Origin: JABDGV01 sp964577935
Lineage (GTDB): Bacteria > Chlamydiota > Chlamydiia > Chlamydiales > FEN-1388
Length of the DNA: 64,000 nucleotides
Direction of reading: 5' to 3'
Assembly (NCBI GenBank): GCA_964577935.1
Contig: CAZOAJ010000005.1
Span: 71,523 to 135,522 of the forward strand
How positions within the stretch are numbered: position 1 is the first letter of the stretch; every line of letters begins with the position of its first letter. Position numbers and translations under genes: made by a program. Below, one piece after another: positions 55,601 to 63,820 of this stretch. The notes below the pieces were generated by a model that worked only from the letters and a program-made list of their open reading frames with translations, made no database searches and was not told the origin of the DNA.

Positions 55601-58600
55601 AGATCTTTGATGTTGTTGATGAACTGCTCAACAAGGTTTTGGTCTGCCCCTTTAAATACACTTTTAATTAAGTCAACGCTCTCAGTGTAATTCTTGATTA
55701 AACGATCTAACGCTTTTGCCGATTCAGTGCTTATTTCAACTTGCTTGTGAATAGCCGAGCTCTCTTCTTCTAGAATCGCAGCAGCATTTGGAGATGATTG
55801 GACAAGTTGAATGGTCTGAAGCGCTCTGTCCTGATTCTCTTCAAATTTTTGGAGTATTCCCTCAGGGACCTCTTTCCCTGTGATTTTTTGAAACTGAAGG
55901 CTCTTGTTTATAGCTTCAGATTGAGCGTTGATAAGGTTTTGGTTTGATTTTTCGTACTTTTCGCGAGCCTGGCGTACGTCAGCCACTCTCTTTTCATAGG
56001 AGTGCATAGTTTCGATAGCGTTTTCTGCATCCATCACTTGGAGTGCAGTTTCCAGTTCCCTCAGCTGCACCGAAAGACAAGCCGCTTCAAGAGAATCGCC
56101 AAGCGTTGCATATTCATCTTCGAGAATTCTTTTTTCACTCGAACAGAAATTTAACTTTTCTTCTAATTGGGTTGCTTTGGCTTGTATATCCTGGACTTGA
56201 GCCTGTGTGTCTGTAACGAGTTTTTCGGAGACTGTCCATTTAGACAGATCTCCACTATCGGCTTTATACAAAGCATCATCTATTTTCTGCTGAACGGCGA
56301 CTAATTGTTCGTTAATATAGATTGTTGCTTTGTCCCAATTATAGAGTTTGTCTTGAAGTTGATGAACGAGTTTTTGAGATTCATTAATATGTGCAAAGTT
56401 TTCGGTAATGTTATTTATAAGCGTTGTAAGCTCATTGACCTTTTGCTTCAGACCATCTGTCGAGTCGTTTTGCTGAATCTCATTATCAAGTGCTGATATT
56501 TTTTGCTGAATTTCAGCATCGATTTCTTTCTTGTTGTCGCATGATTGACTCTCGAATTTTAATTTAGCGCTCTGCAGTAGGTTGTGCTGCAAAGATCTAA
56601 ATATTTTTTTCTCTTCAGCATTAGCTAGTACATCGTTAAGAGAGTCAATTGCCTTCTCTATTTCTTTGGCAGATGTATTTATTTTCACATCGCCGTTTTC
56701 AATCTCTTTTTGGATACCACTAAGAAGAACTGAGTTCTCATCGAGAACCTTTTGGATAGAACGTATTTCAGGTAGGCTGTATTGGTTGATATCTAGAGTT
56801 AATCTTTTTTTCTCGTAGGCATCGACAAGTTTTGCAACTTGGCTCGACTCCTGATAACTTTTTTCAACGGCACTGATTCGACTCTCTATCTCAGCTAGAG
56901 TAATCTGGGGATTCGTTAGGTCTTGTTCAATTGTGCTACATACCTTAGATATGTTTTCAGAGAGCTTATTTTCTGAAACATGTTGGTCTTTATTTTTATG
57001 AAGTCGATCTTGAATTAGTTGATCCTGAATCAGTTGATTTTGAAGCATTTGTAGCTTACTCTCTAGCTGTTCAGCTTCACTCACTTCATTCGCTAGTTTA
57101 TTGTAAATAGTTTCTTGATTCTGAATATCGTTTTGAGAAGAACTGGCTGCACAATTTTGTGTGAGTTCAGCAGTTTGTGTTGCGATTCGCTTTGCAAAAG
57201 GATTTTGTTGCAACGTGTTTACCTGCTGCATAAATCCTCTTTTAAGGTCATTCAGTTCAAGCTGACTTTTTGCATGAGCGATCTTATTTTGAACATCGCG
57301 AGATGCGGATTCAAGCTTGCTTTTAAGGTCAGATACTTCGTCTTTATAGTCATTAAAATTTGTATTCGGCGGGTTGTCAAGTTTAGCTACAAGGGCTGTA
57401 TAGCTCTCTTTTTGGAGCTTTTGAGCTTGTATGACCTGCTCTTTGCTTTCCCCAATAAATGAACTTGTATCAATAATTGTATCAATCTCTGCCTGAGGTT
57501 TTATTGAACTATCTTTAAAGAGGGTAAGCATCTCCCGCTGCTGTTCAGCAGCTTCTAGAAGAGCTTTTTCTGTTTCATTCAGTTGTGAGATGTCAATATC
57601 TTCATTTTCGTCCTGAAGCCGTTCAAGAACCGATTTTGATGAGAATAAAAGCTTTTCTGAAAATGCCTTCAAAATTTGAGGTGTATGGAGATCAAGTTCC
57701 TGTTTGTTGCGCCGTGCCTGCTCTATTTGATTTTTTATCTCCTTTTTTTGTTGTTGGAGAAGTTCCGCTTGCTCTAGCCGTTTAACCTGGTTAGAAACAT
57801 CTTCCTGCAGTCGTTCTGAGATATTCATCTCCCGAATGCGATGAAGAAACTGCTTTTCTGTAAGTTTTGCGATTTCAGTTTCAATTTTTTGGTAGGCGGT
57901 TTTGATGAAATCTTGGATGAAATTTTGATCGAGAGTACCCGTTTCGGATTTCAGCCACTGTTGAAGCTCATCCTGAATGCTTTTAAATTGTGGTAGAAAA
58001 GAGAGTGCTTGTAGATCTGATTCTAGTGTCTGAGCAAGCTCTTTCCGCTGTTGTTGTGCTAAATGGATTCTATCTTCATCTGATAAGGGTTGGGCTGCAA
58101 TGACTTGGGGTTGGACTTCCGATTGAGCTTCCGATTGAATTTGCAACTGAATTTGAGGTTTTTGCGATTCTATTTCTTGCACTACTTCTATTTCTGGTAC
58201 TACAAGTTCTGGTACAGCAACTTGCTGCTTTTGGTATTGCTCGCCAACTTCAGGTTGTTTTTGTGAGTCAAGTTTATTTTTGAAAAGTTTGGGGTCATTA
58301 AAAGAGGGGAGAATCTTAGCAAAGATGTTGTTTTTTTCTTCTTCATCAATTTCAAGTGACTTCAGCTTGAAGGCAAAAGATCCTATATCTTTTTTAACTT
58401 TTTCTTGGCACTCTTCCTGAATCGGAATAGTTCCATGCTCCTCCCACGCATTCTGTTTTTTTGTGGAAACAAAATAGGATCGATTTTGTTTATAGAGATC
58501 ATCTATCTTTTTGAGAGCTGCTTTTTCCTTCTGATCTGCATCCAGGTTCAGATCTACGATCGTGTTAACGATTTTTCGTCGTATTGCTAATTCAATATAA

Positions 58601-61600
58601 CAATTACTTCTTTGGTGTGCCGATGAGTAGTTGTCTCCAAGAATTTGTTCCACCTGATTATTTGCCAAAAATGCAAAGAGTTCTGAAAAGCTAGGCTTCT
58701 CTTTATCTTGAATGGTAACGGCCTCATTCATTGCGCCAAGAGCTTCAGGATCAATCAGAATATGAAGACCTTGATTATCTAAGAGCTGTCTCATCCGAAA
58801 TGCGCCTTGAAGAAAATCACGCAGGATCATCTCCTTCCCAACTGTAAATATGGCTTCCGCATCTTTGGTTTGAGAAATATCTGTTCCTACCGAATAGGCC
58901 TTACCATATATCGTAAATCGTTTATCTGCAGGGATATCCTCTTTAAACTCGACTGCCGTTTCTTGACCCCTTTTTAAAGCTATTTTTTTCCCCTTCTCAT
59001 CGTGATAGACAACAGCTTCTAGATCTGGGCGTTCTTTTAGAATCAGGACAGCTAATTCATATTCAGAGGTATTTCTTAGCCAGCCTCCGGTATCAATTAA
59101 CGCCTTTGTTCCTTTAGCTTTAATCTCCTCCATCAAGGTTTTTGTAACATTAGCATCAGGCGTCGTCTTAATCGAAATGTCTCCACTAGCCTCTTTTTCA
59201 AAAAGACGTAGAAAACTTTTTCCCTCGGTAACACTATCTGGAATAACTGAATCAAATTCAGGCATCGTTGAGATATTCCAAAACGTTCCTGTGATTCCTG
59301 AGAACTTGTTGGAGCTTAATCTGAGCTTTTGGCTCGTGCTGATAATGGTTTCTTGGCTTTCTTGTAACTGTTCAAATATGCCTTCCTTAACTTTAGCTAT
59401 AGTTTCTATGCCGTTTGCTTTGATATATGCCTGTATAGTGCGGACACATAGTTCATGCGGGCTCGAAAATTGTGTTTGAGATGGTTTTCCTGGTCCTGAA
59501 TAGGGGATAGCTAGGGCCGTTTTTGTAGCATCTTTATCTTGTTCCTTCTTGAGACCATAGTCGGAATTATAATGGTTATTGAAGGTTGTTGGCATTATGT
59601 GCAAAAGAGTTTGCCGCAGGCCCGCAAGCTGATTTCGAAGGGAAGGTTCAAGTGTCCCCACGTACAATTCCGCCTCCGATGCTTGCTTCTCATTTGTCTC
59701 ATTCCGGTATCGGATCGAGAGATACTGTTTAATCGGTTCCCCATGCTCTTGGAGAATTTTAGCCCATGTATCTGCAGACTTCTTGGTGTATTCTTTATCC
59801 TTGAGGAGTTCAAATGACCAGCTGATAAGATTTGGAAGAACTTGTTCGTCATATTGGGTTTCAGTTAATGAGGCAGGGGTCTGAACATCGTGGAAGAAGT
59901 CGAGTTGAAGATTGGGCATCCTTTGCGCAACGCGAACAACAAGCTCTGCGAGTAATGATGACTCCTCCTTGGGAAAGGCTGCCGGAGTTCCTAGACTTAT
60001 GATGTATTGAAGTTTGGTCTTCAGAACATCATCAAGTTCGTCGCAAATAACTCTCTCTTTTTCATCCAAAAGTTTAATAATTTTGCTACACCAAAATAAT
60101 GCTTTTTTCTTTTCCTCGTTTGATGAGGCCCCTTCTAGAGCAAGCGTAAAGTTATTGAAGAGAGAATGCTTTCGGTTTGGTGTTGTAAAAACACATCCTT
60201 TTGATTTTTGAACAAGAAGAAGATTTTCATATATTTGCTTTAAGCTGTCAGGGGAGGCTCCTCCGGGTAATTCCGGAAATTCATACACAAACCGTTCAAA
60301 GAAAAAGGAAAGCTTATCCTTTAGCTTTTCTCCCTCGCTTGAAAGAATATTTTCAGGCATCAAGACCGTAGAAAGAGCATCTCCATCGGCTTTCATCAGG
60401 GCAACAAGAGGTAAGAATACAGCTGTTTTTCCTCCTCCCATAAGCATTTGAAGAGCAATGGATTTGTCTTCGAGAAGCGTTTGAATATGCTGAACCTGAG
60501 TTGGTCGCATATAAATATTCATCAAAATCTCAAACACCTGGAAGTGAGGAAGCTCTTTAGAGTCATACTGGCGAGTTTGAGACAATTGTATTCTGAAATC
60601 CTTCTCATTGAAGGACTCGGGTCTACTATTCTTGATATAAGCAAGGATCCGATCGGCCTTTTGGAGGTCCTGTTCTGCATCAAGAACCAAGCAGAGAGCC
60701 GATCTAATTTCTTCTACAAATGCTATATCCGAATTTGATAGGTCACAAACTTTTGCTAAATCATTTTGCACATGCGCGAAATAGAGCGCCTCTAGAGGCG
60801 GAAGTTGTTTGAGTTTCTGGGCTAATAACCCGTAAAGATGAGCCTTTCTTTCTTCAAAGACAACTCGATACTTTTTTGCTACCTCTATGGCTACTGTCTG
60901 GCACTCAGAACGTTTTTGGTCTTTTTGGGCGACTTCAAGCCTCTTTTCTATTTCCTCAAAATAACCATCAATCGTACCAATTTGAGGCTGATCTCTAGAG
61001 GCTATTTCACAGGAAGTTAAGATTTTTTCAAGTTCCCTTTTTACCTGGTCTTTACCTTCGCCTTTACTTGTTTTATTAAACTGCTTCTGTAGATTGCATA
61101 CCCTTGGGTCTTTGTAGGCTATTTCTTGATCAATCGCTTTTTTATCTACAGGAGCATCCTCTTTGGCTTTTCTGGCCTCCTGTTTTGTTGATGACGTCAT
61201 GTCCTTTAACGCTTGAAGATCTGTGAGCTCGAGAAGGTTGATTTCCTGTTGAGTTATGTAAAATGAAAACGGAGGGTGTAATTCCTTGACTATCACATCG
61301 ATATCGCCCTGAGAAACGTTCTCGCCAAAGGCTTTTAAGAGGGCTATTGCTCGAAGTTGTACTATTCCATGGGAGCTGTCTTGTTTTTTTTGTTGGAGTA
61401 TCTTGGTGAGCGCTTCTACAACAATCTTTTTTTCAGCTTCATTTGAAATTCCTCGCAAAGGTTCAAATTGAAAAAGCGTCTGTAAAATCCCATACTCTCG
61501 TGATTGAATTGATGCGTTAATGAGTTCGAATTGAATTGAGCGATCCGGATATTTGATCGCTCCTCGATCATTCACGCTATACGTATAGACGTTATCTGGT

Positions 61601-63627
61601 TCGAGACCTTTGTTATCATCTTTTTTAACGAGAACGACAGTTTCTTTTGTGTCTAAATTTTTTAAGACAATATATTTTTTTGTGCCAAGCTCAGGTCGTA
61701 AGACATTCTTTTCCTTGAACTGTTTTTTGAAGTTCTCCGGATTCGGCACTTTAAGTGTATTTTTGAGTATCTCTTCGGATGATAAGAGATCATTCACTGA
61801 AATTTTATTTGCAGTAAAGGATACAGACTCCTCTTTCTTAGGCTGGAATGCACCACTTTGTATCGCCTTATGAGCCTTTTGAAGAACGCTTCTTGCCTTG
61901 TCAATTTCATCAGCTATCTTTGAAAAATCATTATCATAGAAGGCGCTTTCAGTGAGTTGTACTGCCTCTTCTTTGCTAAATCGGGATCCTAAATAGATCG
62001 ATATGTCTTTAGCAACCGAAGGCTTCATGTTCGGATAAAGATATTTGATAAGTCCTTGGAATATTTCAGGAGATGTTTTTTTGTCTGTTAACTCATTAAG
62101 CTTGCTTGATATGCCGAGGAGTTTGTTTTGGACATCCTTAAGCGAGGCTTGAATTGAAGGAGACCCCTCCTGAGTGCCGTTCTTAATCATTTCGGGTATA
62201 CTGCAATCGATCAAAAACTGAGTAGTTCTTGGGCCAAGATCGCCAGGAAATTCCTGAAAAGATTTAATGATTTCCTCAGCTACCTCTTGATTGTCCTTTG
62301 TCATGAACTTTGTTAGGAAACCTTCAGCAGCCGTAAGTGATTCGGTAATGTTTCTTCGGGTTACATCAGACGAGACTTGTAATTTCAACGCTTCTAGGTG
62401 TGGATTAATAGTCCTCTCTTTGAATTGGGGGATCAACCCCTCATTGACATATGTTTTGACCTGGTTAAATTGTTTGATTGCTGTTTCGATTTCTGAGTAT
62501 TCGCTCTTTTCAAATAGATTTTCGATGAGCTCTTGGGCTTTATCCTTCGGAAAGCAACAAGCTAAATACTGAGAAAGCTTCTTCTGTTCTTGAAAGGGGG
62601 GTTCCTTCTCGAGCTTAAACAGCTCTTCAAAAATAGCTTGAGATGAGGTTTGAGATTTAATTCGTTCTTTTTGAGCACGAGCTTGCTTAATTTCGTTCTG
62701 AAGTTCTTCACTGTAACTTGAAAGATCTTTAACTACCGACGTTAGCCCATCTTGATCTCGTGAAGTCACAAGTTCTGAAAAATAGCTGGCGAGGTTCTTG
62801 AAAGCCTCTTCTTGTTCGGAATTCGCAAACTTGTTTTTCCATCCAGATTCAATAAGATCAGAAACAATCGTGTTATCATCCTTGTTAACGAATTTTTCCA
62901 ATACTGAATACGCCATGTCGACGTTGTTTTTGGCGTCAATTAGTGCTTTAATAGTTATTCGATTCGTTTTTGGATCAGGAAGAAGAGTTTGCTTTTGTTC
63001 CTCGAGATGTTTTTTACCATCGATGATTTTTTGGGGAAGCTGAAACTCTTTAGTGAAATAGGTTAAGGCATCTTTAGCGTTAACGAGTGTTGTATGGGCG
63101 GAAATTAATTCCTTTGAAGTTCCTTTAAGTCTGATTTCGTCAGTGATTTTGATGAGTTTATCTGGTGAGCTGCATTGCTCTGCTAGCCGAGATGCAAGAA
63201 ATAAAATATCTGATTCAGTTAGATTTTTCTCTTTTAGCGATTCGCTAAGAAGTGTTTGAAAAAAGGTTTTTGGATCGTTATAGGCAAGATCTGTGAACAT
63301 CAAGTTGAGGAAATTGATTCTCTCATTTAATTGCTGTACAAGCTTTTTCGGATATAAAAAGCTGCGTAGGAGCCAATTCACCCCTTTCTGATACTTTTTA
63401 TCGATTTTCTTTTTGACGTATTCAAGATCCGTTTTTGCACGAATGAATTCAGAAGAAGCGAGATTGGCTTTAGTGCTCTCAAGAAGTGCTTTAGCAACAT
63501 CAGTTAATTTTGCTTTTTCATTTTTTTTCTTAGTTCGAGTGATAGGTGTCTTTTTGTCGCCTTTTTGGATTGTGTAATAGTCTTTATCCGATGACGTGCC
63601 GGTGTCTTTATTTCCAATTGATGACAT
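46642..63627 (-). CDS. giant 5661-aa protein: DUF3638-like P-loop ATPase region plus long coiled coil
   Basis: Residues 1-1030 are helical with no assigned domain. Residues about 1030-1700 look like an SF2-type ATPase: MLMGGGKTAVFLPL (Walker A, K1067) followed by ALMKADG, CDELDD (Walker B, D1196), ITGTFWNIS, and FLQGAFRMRQL (about 1610, motif VI-like). The MGGGK-T-x-FLPL...ADG pattern resembles DUF3638, known from very large eukaryotic proteins. A Gln-rich linker (about 1800-1850) precedes some 3600 residues of mostly coiled coil with degenerate internal repeats. Near the C-terminus are hydrophobic segments (about 5475-5515 and 5545-5565). AAGGGAAG lies 7 bases before the ATG. A secreted or envelope-anchored machine or effector is possible; no function is established. 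The frame is intact for 17 kb, so it is under selection. Confidence 0.88.
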   Translation of the reverse strand: MSSIGNKDTGTSSDKDYYTIQKGDKKTPITRTKKKNEKAKLTDVAKALLESTKANLASSEFIRAKTDLEYVKKKIDKKYQKGVNWLLRSFLYPKKLVQQLNERINFLNLMFTDLAYNDPKTFFQTLLSESLKEKNLTESDILFLASRLAEQCSSPDKLIKITDEIRLKGTSKELISAHTTLVNAKDALTYFTKEFQLPQKIIDGKKHLEEQKQTLLPDPKTNRITIKALIDAKNNVDMAYSVLEKFVNKDDNTIVSDLIESGWKNKFANSEQEEAFKNLASYFSELVTSRDQDGLTSVVKDLSSYSEELQNEIKQARAQKERIKSQTSSQAIFEELFKLEKEPPFQEQKKLSQYLACCFPKDKAQELIENLFEKSEYSEIETAIKQFNQVKTYVNEGLIPQFKERTINPHLEALKLQVSSDVTRRNITESLTAAEGFLTKFMTKDNQEVAEEIIKSFQEFPGDLGPRTTQFLIDCSIPEMIKNGTQEGSPSIQASLKDVQNKLLGISSKLNELTDKKTSPEIFQGLIKYLYPNMKPSVAKDISIYLGSRFSKEEAVQLTESAFYDNDFSKIADEIDKARSVLQKAHKAIQSGAFQPKKEESVSFTANKISVNDLLSSEEILKNTLKVPNPENFKKQFKEKNVLRPELGTKKYIVLKNLDTKETVVLVKKDDNKGLEPDNVYTYSVNDRGAIKYPDRSIQFELINASIQSREYGILQTLFQFEPLRGISNEAEKKIVVEALTKILQQKKQDSSHGIVQLRAIALLKAFGENVSQGDIDVIVKELHPPFSFYITQQEINLLELTDLQALKDMTSSTKQEARKAKEDAPVDKKAIDQEIAYKDPRVCNLQKQFNKTSKGEGKDQVKRELEKILTSCEIASRDQPQIGTIDGYFEEIEKRLEVAQKDQKRSECQTVAIEVAKKYRVVFEERKAHLYGLLAQKLKQLPPLEALYFAHVQNDLAKVCDLSNSDIAFVEEIRSALCLVLDAEQDLQKADRILAYIKNSRPESFNEKDFRIQLSQTRQYDSKELPHFQVFEILMNIYMRPTQVQHIQTLLEDKSIALQMLMGGGKTAVFLPLVALMKADGDALSTVLMPENILSSEGEKLKDKLSFFFERFVYEFPELPGGASPDSLKQIYENLLLVQKSKGCVFTTPNRKHSLFNNFTLALEGASSNEEKKKALFWCSKIIKLLDEKERVICDELDDVLKTKLQYIISLGTPAAFPKEESSLLAELVVRVAQRMPNLQLDFFHDVQTPASLTETQYDEQVLPNLISWSFELLKDKEYTKKSADTWAKILQEHGEPIKQYLSIRYRNETNEKQASEAELYVGTLEPSLRNQLAGLRQTLLHIMPTTFNNHYNSDYGLKKEQDKDATKTALAIPYSGPGKPSQTQFSSPHELCVRTIQAYIKANGIETIAKVKEGIFEQLQESQETIISTSQKLRLSSNKFSGITGTFWNISTMPEFDSVIPDSVTEGKSFLRLFEKEASGDISIKTTPDANVTKTLMEEIKAKGTKALIDTGGWLRNTSEYELAVLILKERPDLEAVVYHDEKGKKIALKRGQETAVEFKEDIPADKRFTIYGKAYSVGTDISQTKDAEAIFTVGKEMILRDFLQGAFRMRQLLDNQGLHILIDPEALGAMNEAVTIQDKEKPSFSELFAFLANNQVEQILGDNYSSAHQRSNCYIELAIRRKIVNTIVDLNLDADQKEKAALKKIDDLYKQNRSYFVSTKKQNAWEEHGTIPIQEECQEKVKKDIGSFAFKLKSLEIDEEEKNNIFAKILPSFNDPKLFKNKLDSQKQPEVGEQYQKQQVAVPELVVPEIEVVQEIESQKPQIQLQIQSEAQSEVQPQVIAAQPLSDEDRIHLAQQQRKELAQTLESDLQALSFLPQFKSIQDELQQWLKSETGTLDQNFIQDFIKTAYQKIETEIAKLTEKQFLHRIREMNISERLQEDVSNQVKRLEQAELLQQQKKEIKNQIEQARRNKQELDLHTPQILKAFSEKLLFSSKSVLERLQDENEDIDISQLNETEKALLEAAEQQREMLTLFKDSSIKPQAEIDTIIDTSSFIGESKEQVIQAQKLQKESYTALVAKLDNPPNTNFNDYKDEVSDLKSKLESASRDVQNKIAHAKSQLELNDLKRGFMQQVNTLQQNPFAKRIATQTAELTQNCAASSSQNDIQNQETIYNKLANEVSEAEQLESKLQMLQNQLIQDQLIQDRLHKNKDQHVSENKLSENISKVCSTIEQDLTNPQITLAEIESRISAVEKSYQESSQVAKLVDAYEKKRLTLDINQYSLPEIRSIQKVLDENSVLLSGIQKEIENGDVKINTSAKEIEKAIDSLNDVLANAEEKKIFRSLQHNLLQSAKLKFESQSCDNKKEIDAEIQQKISALDNEIQQNDSTDGLKQKVNELTTLINNITENFAHINESQKLVHQLQDKLYNWDKATIYINEQLVAVQQKIDDALYKADSGDLSKWTVSEKLVTDTQAQVQDIQAKATQLEEKLNFCSSEKRILEDEYATLGDSLEAACLSVQLRELETALQVMDAENAIETMHSYEKRVADVRQAREKYEKSNQNLINAQSEAINKSLQFQKITGKEVPEGILQKFEENQDRALQTIQLVQSSPNAAAILEEESSAIHKQVEISTESAKALDRLIKNYTESVDLIKSVFKGADQNLVEQFINNIKDLLVGEKAPSDAAAIIFKNLLSSLKSTEEFNLLENEPWLKNSISLREAFENAFIDLSAVFELMKRSIENVGKEANNYRDEVNNIAKALKTSDFAAVNVAYIENKLATWQNECALLEAAVQQTVEEQQLDSHSRLVQDRLSALKDGYKEILAQKKYAEEAIASLNQLPTLLEQAKEEKFNKLASQITKLIQQQKKEGAWNNFWAMFADSRLDAARLQDEIKKLNSQFQHLLEEKEQRRQLIHKLDTSLKQLAQTFSLSSNDIAKETSKLVEKLTDPDTDEEIIHETFFKTIQRLFAPISFEDLAGAQEALEAQNVDPQILSLYKDEIAHKLKEKQVNDVQASKIAVEKAINKAKQHDYLTGELQRLQKDVEQAASVNDVRRLDALTAEISQLATACTTFKKYEHQSKDSFPLIDLLDLYISEIKKCRSMLSQGKIPSFEQLENYLENAASTRKSIKEAELLLKKSPLERDISGFEAVEHSAYDQKLQRLSELRAKIDQFIEVSKEDQSLGENSNYALKYSQALTHLTDQYRSLHREVIEERANLLNASQQEFKELLQKIDTLQDNRFPNHFQDVSLRKKQLQVAFSSFALNSESSGALKEARDYFEKSKKALEDLNLRRTENEQIALPILHDLEDLSAVQQSSLATQVTIARLQDKVKRLLDSESSSKNEIEDCQKELIAFIQKCNEHELLSNVSDASLNQSTKNALAESKEYVHLLQVTKEQLHVRFQEKQNALLQQIERREISLDAAKKSLQDIKKQNSELNQLESKFNKLQKHYLPPEIQKLVAEAVQQIQADLRNPFKDLQEIQQKIEELDNSLPILTKASLTLAAQNKELSQITALQQELDTQYKQQINKQLSSITHALAQSAPEKFSSHQNFLSFYTQEQTPLSQNLNHLKDQVENLTAFSKIKKKVDVRSQENQQYISQLKEPTFNEIRKKYQAAKESLQTALNSTDTPLNVLQQKEEIFLSESETIKALAIRTQELQKQLATFKHLQNFAKTTAVGAINNRSADELGVEMIRSLTADSIPDIKIDQSQLPQTSQTIANAIWKKNNIENAQALSELGIDNQSYLKTIETHWDNNTQDSNLAAQMKSAALEAINSMNLETLKRTASFKKSLATFDLENLLKSRVDNIQKIKTALDAAKVDLESAISIGEQKLSLIPPLYTQLLVNLKDELSKQLVLAHSRLQEANKDEIISSQKALQKISQDIATQLTKFQEIETKTSFMKSLLNEKDYEKLFQMWGAMDEKQIDENIALHLTQDFLNKSSKIDIDSVSPTLVHAKDKLLLLQKVFRTTNEQETLIKDRALLGFDCTKFSKQISTERKELKLVDNFESLLEESCIHQTQSWNETQVNNALQQSNISQTIFKALQDRKETITEQKYLEQLKQLENHALFNNEINTQQSLLSEQKQEVTRQLQSLRTEASEHPFDKLEQLNTRLQLLSSLQNQVASLRETFKLELPVLANSAAALHFDKELKRQIDSKEDISLDRAVKAVLLEGSLELFSQIHLDGKKYPQSALLVDLYKDKAARYQIQKSLQSDLQKIDWMTSDLHKFQVRLEKINSDKGEDLFFTDELFSLFTSKLNARTDVELEKALKALNESPVQQFAQSVNQVQQHRQEQRNTLHTQNKDLSELKNKLIEAEKSAFQTQLKQIDEDAQDLMKATAEFGQTDLISRLLEKQQQQIMQLHKFHDAFTHIKENLGSFSLLSKQFESDCAVCATHEKYLESADAQAFSWIERASLEQLSHTPLAAVDAQKFPKTKSALDVISKKLESIELQRKQCDYAKKLGVNVSSFQLRIDKEMELKGISSSKIDEELENNVQSAVEKLVTGASFDELKELKTHPVELAYFKQTQQHSSRLEKLEEEHHLHVEAEQKLEQTISIAQLTCSSVESRFENVLGDEIAQIQKFIIQTHSENQKQDTESLKIATESLQKLQTNLKNGHTNLNHIHLQIDPILQGLSQNEPIEQNLLKLFHKTGSKEQLDTALSSYYGAEQLDQAMNIDLNKVSDELQTTKKQIQHLKEVFSGIDEHKKQVQELINLGIDVPKAHLCIEEERKSAKLNSNFLAQLNEEIRSVVANWTREQCEKADIQSKKDSFVHVALENQIESLLQKEFVDKARRQKELLEETSLNALFQEDKKRLIEEYNNLYQKAVDHPFDEIEKLDAKYAQLTDLNREYQSACNDLKPLIANLSARGEELVYADLAKQSKEIVQNTGHLSLDKALLSAISQESALDNLKFNLSDLASLPISQKILLQQRQQLNLKAIEGINALSSTYQLFSDRYERSIKENEIDTRFDIDLKNEIILNLKSLMADELKKIIKNIQLFDGLEMHSSLEERLHFLEDQQVLIGSIEHLYSRFLDLENNEKSEAQSYLNNARMASTAQQLNKIREKLKRSAFEYEKKALTRAQLLSTLNRQANEYKNLKGASDLVQEAIAACKQGSTFKPIRAAINKAASLAEQYNKINYLKQQTQILKQTIELGFSSVLAIDQNNQDLQLASKNAVEQISTEIAEIIKLCHSTTKTLDAQQEVSLSQLRAKMTSLDKQAEKLTSKFEKFFEYSQKLKESLRNLLDVGISDSAFENLCKLISSDRWNQFSSVKELKNQVVQVVINLSESGKVKQAVELAHLAGFDEKSSCIMICSILTKNNQTAVQSKIEVLLNEQLEDVDQMLNIESLQGKYSDFCKAERDNLEKICTDAKIDPELITSFLIAIDITAQKGTISLNTQAISPLAQGIVSMIDSSLSEEAVHSLANWVDGASEYLKNLNLSQMDESLQKDFKSAQEQVSLAQKLLNERIDQIQTSQHRIQRIAKKVLFSVGLASCALALPALGIGAGATLFCAQQALNQAISIAGDPIIEAATSRLPERLRSLTSFFLKAGVNVMTGSIVAYYKDIIINGISNVATLAKVSQTVAQEFVEQTAQTVTQETVHDALHFKILDDAKHIVFYGDPLSWGDPLREETAQKIWDILAPHLEKANLRSIDDVAEIARQFGI

Positions 63628-63755
63628 CTAGACTTCCCTTGTTGAGCAGGCATTGTAATATCATTTTTTAAATATTAAAGGGGTGGGTGATGCGTTGAAT
63701 ATTTTTTAGAAGCAATATGATTGAAAATTTTCGGAGTTGCTTGTCCGAAGTTCCG

Positions 63756-63791
63756 GTAAGGTAAGTAAAGCAGCTAAATGCTTTTCCTTAC
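63756..63791. other. imperfect hairpin in the 193-base spacer upstream of the giant gene
   Basis: GTAAGG/CCTTAC and AAAGCA/TGCTTT pair around a small loop, with a 5-base bulge. It lies 30 bases past the stop of the gene at the right edge, so it may end that transcript, though no U tract follows. The remainder of the spacer is AT-rich, with no convincing promoter. Confidence 0.35.
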
Positions 63792-63820
63792 TATCCAACA
63801 ACTATTTATCGAATCAGAAT

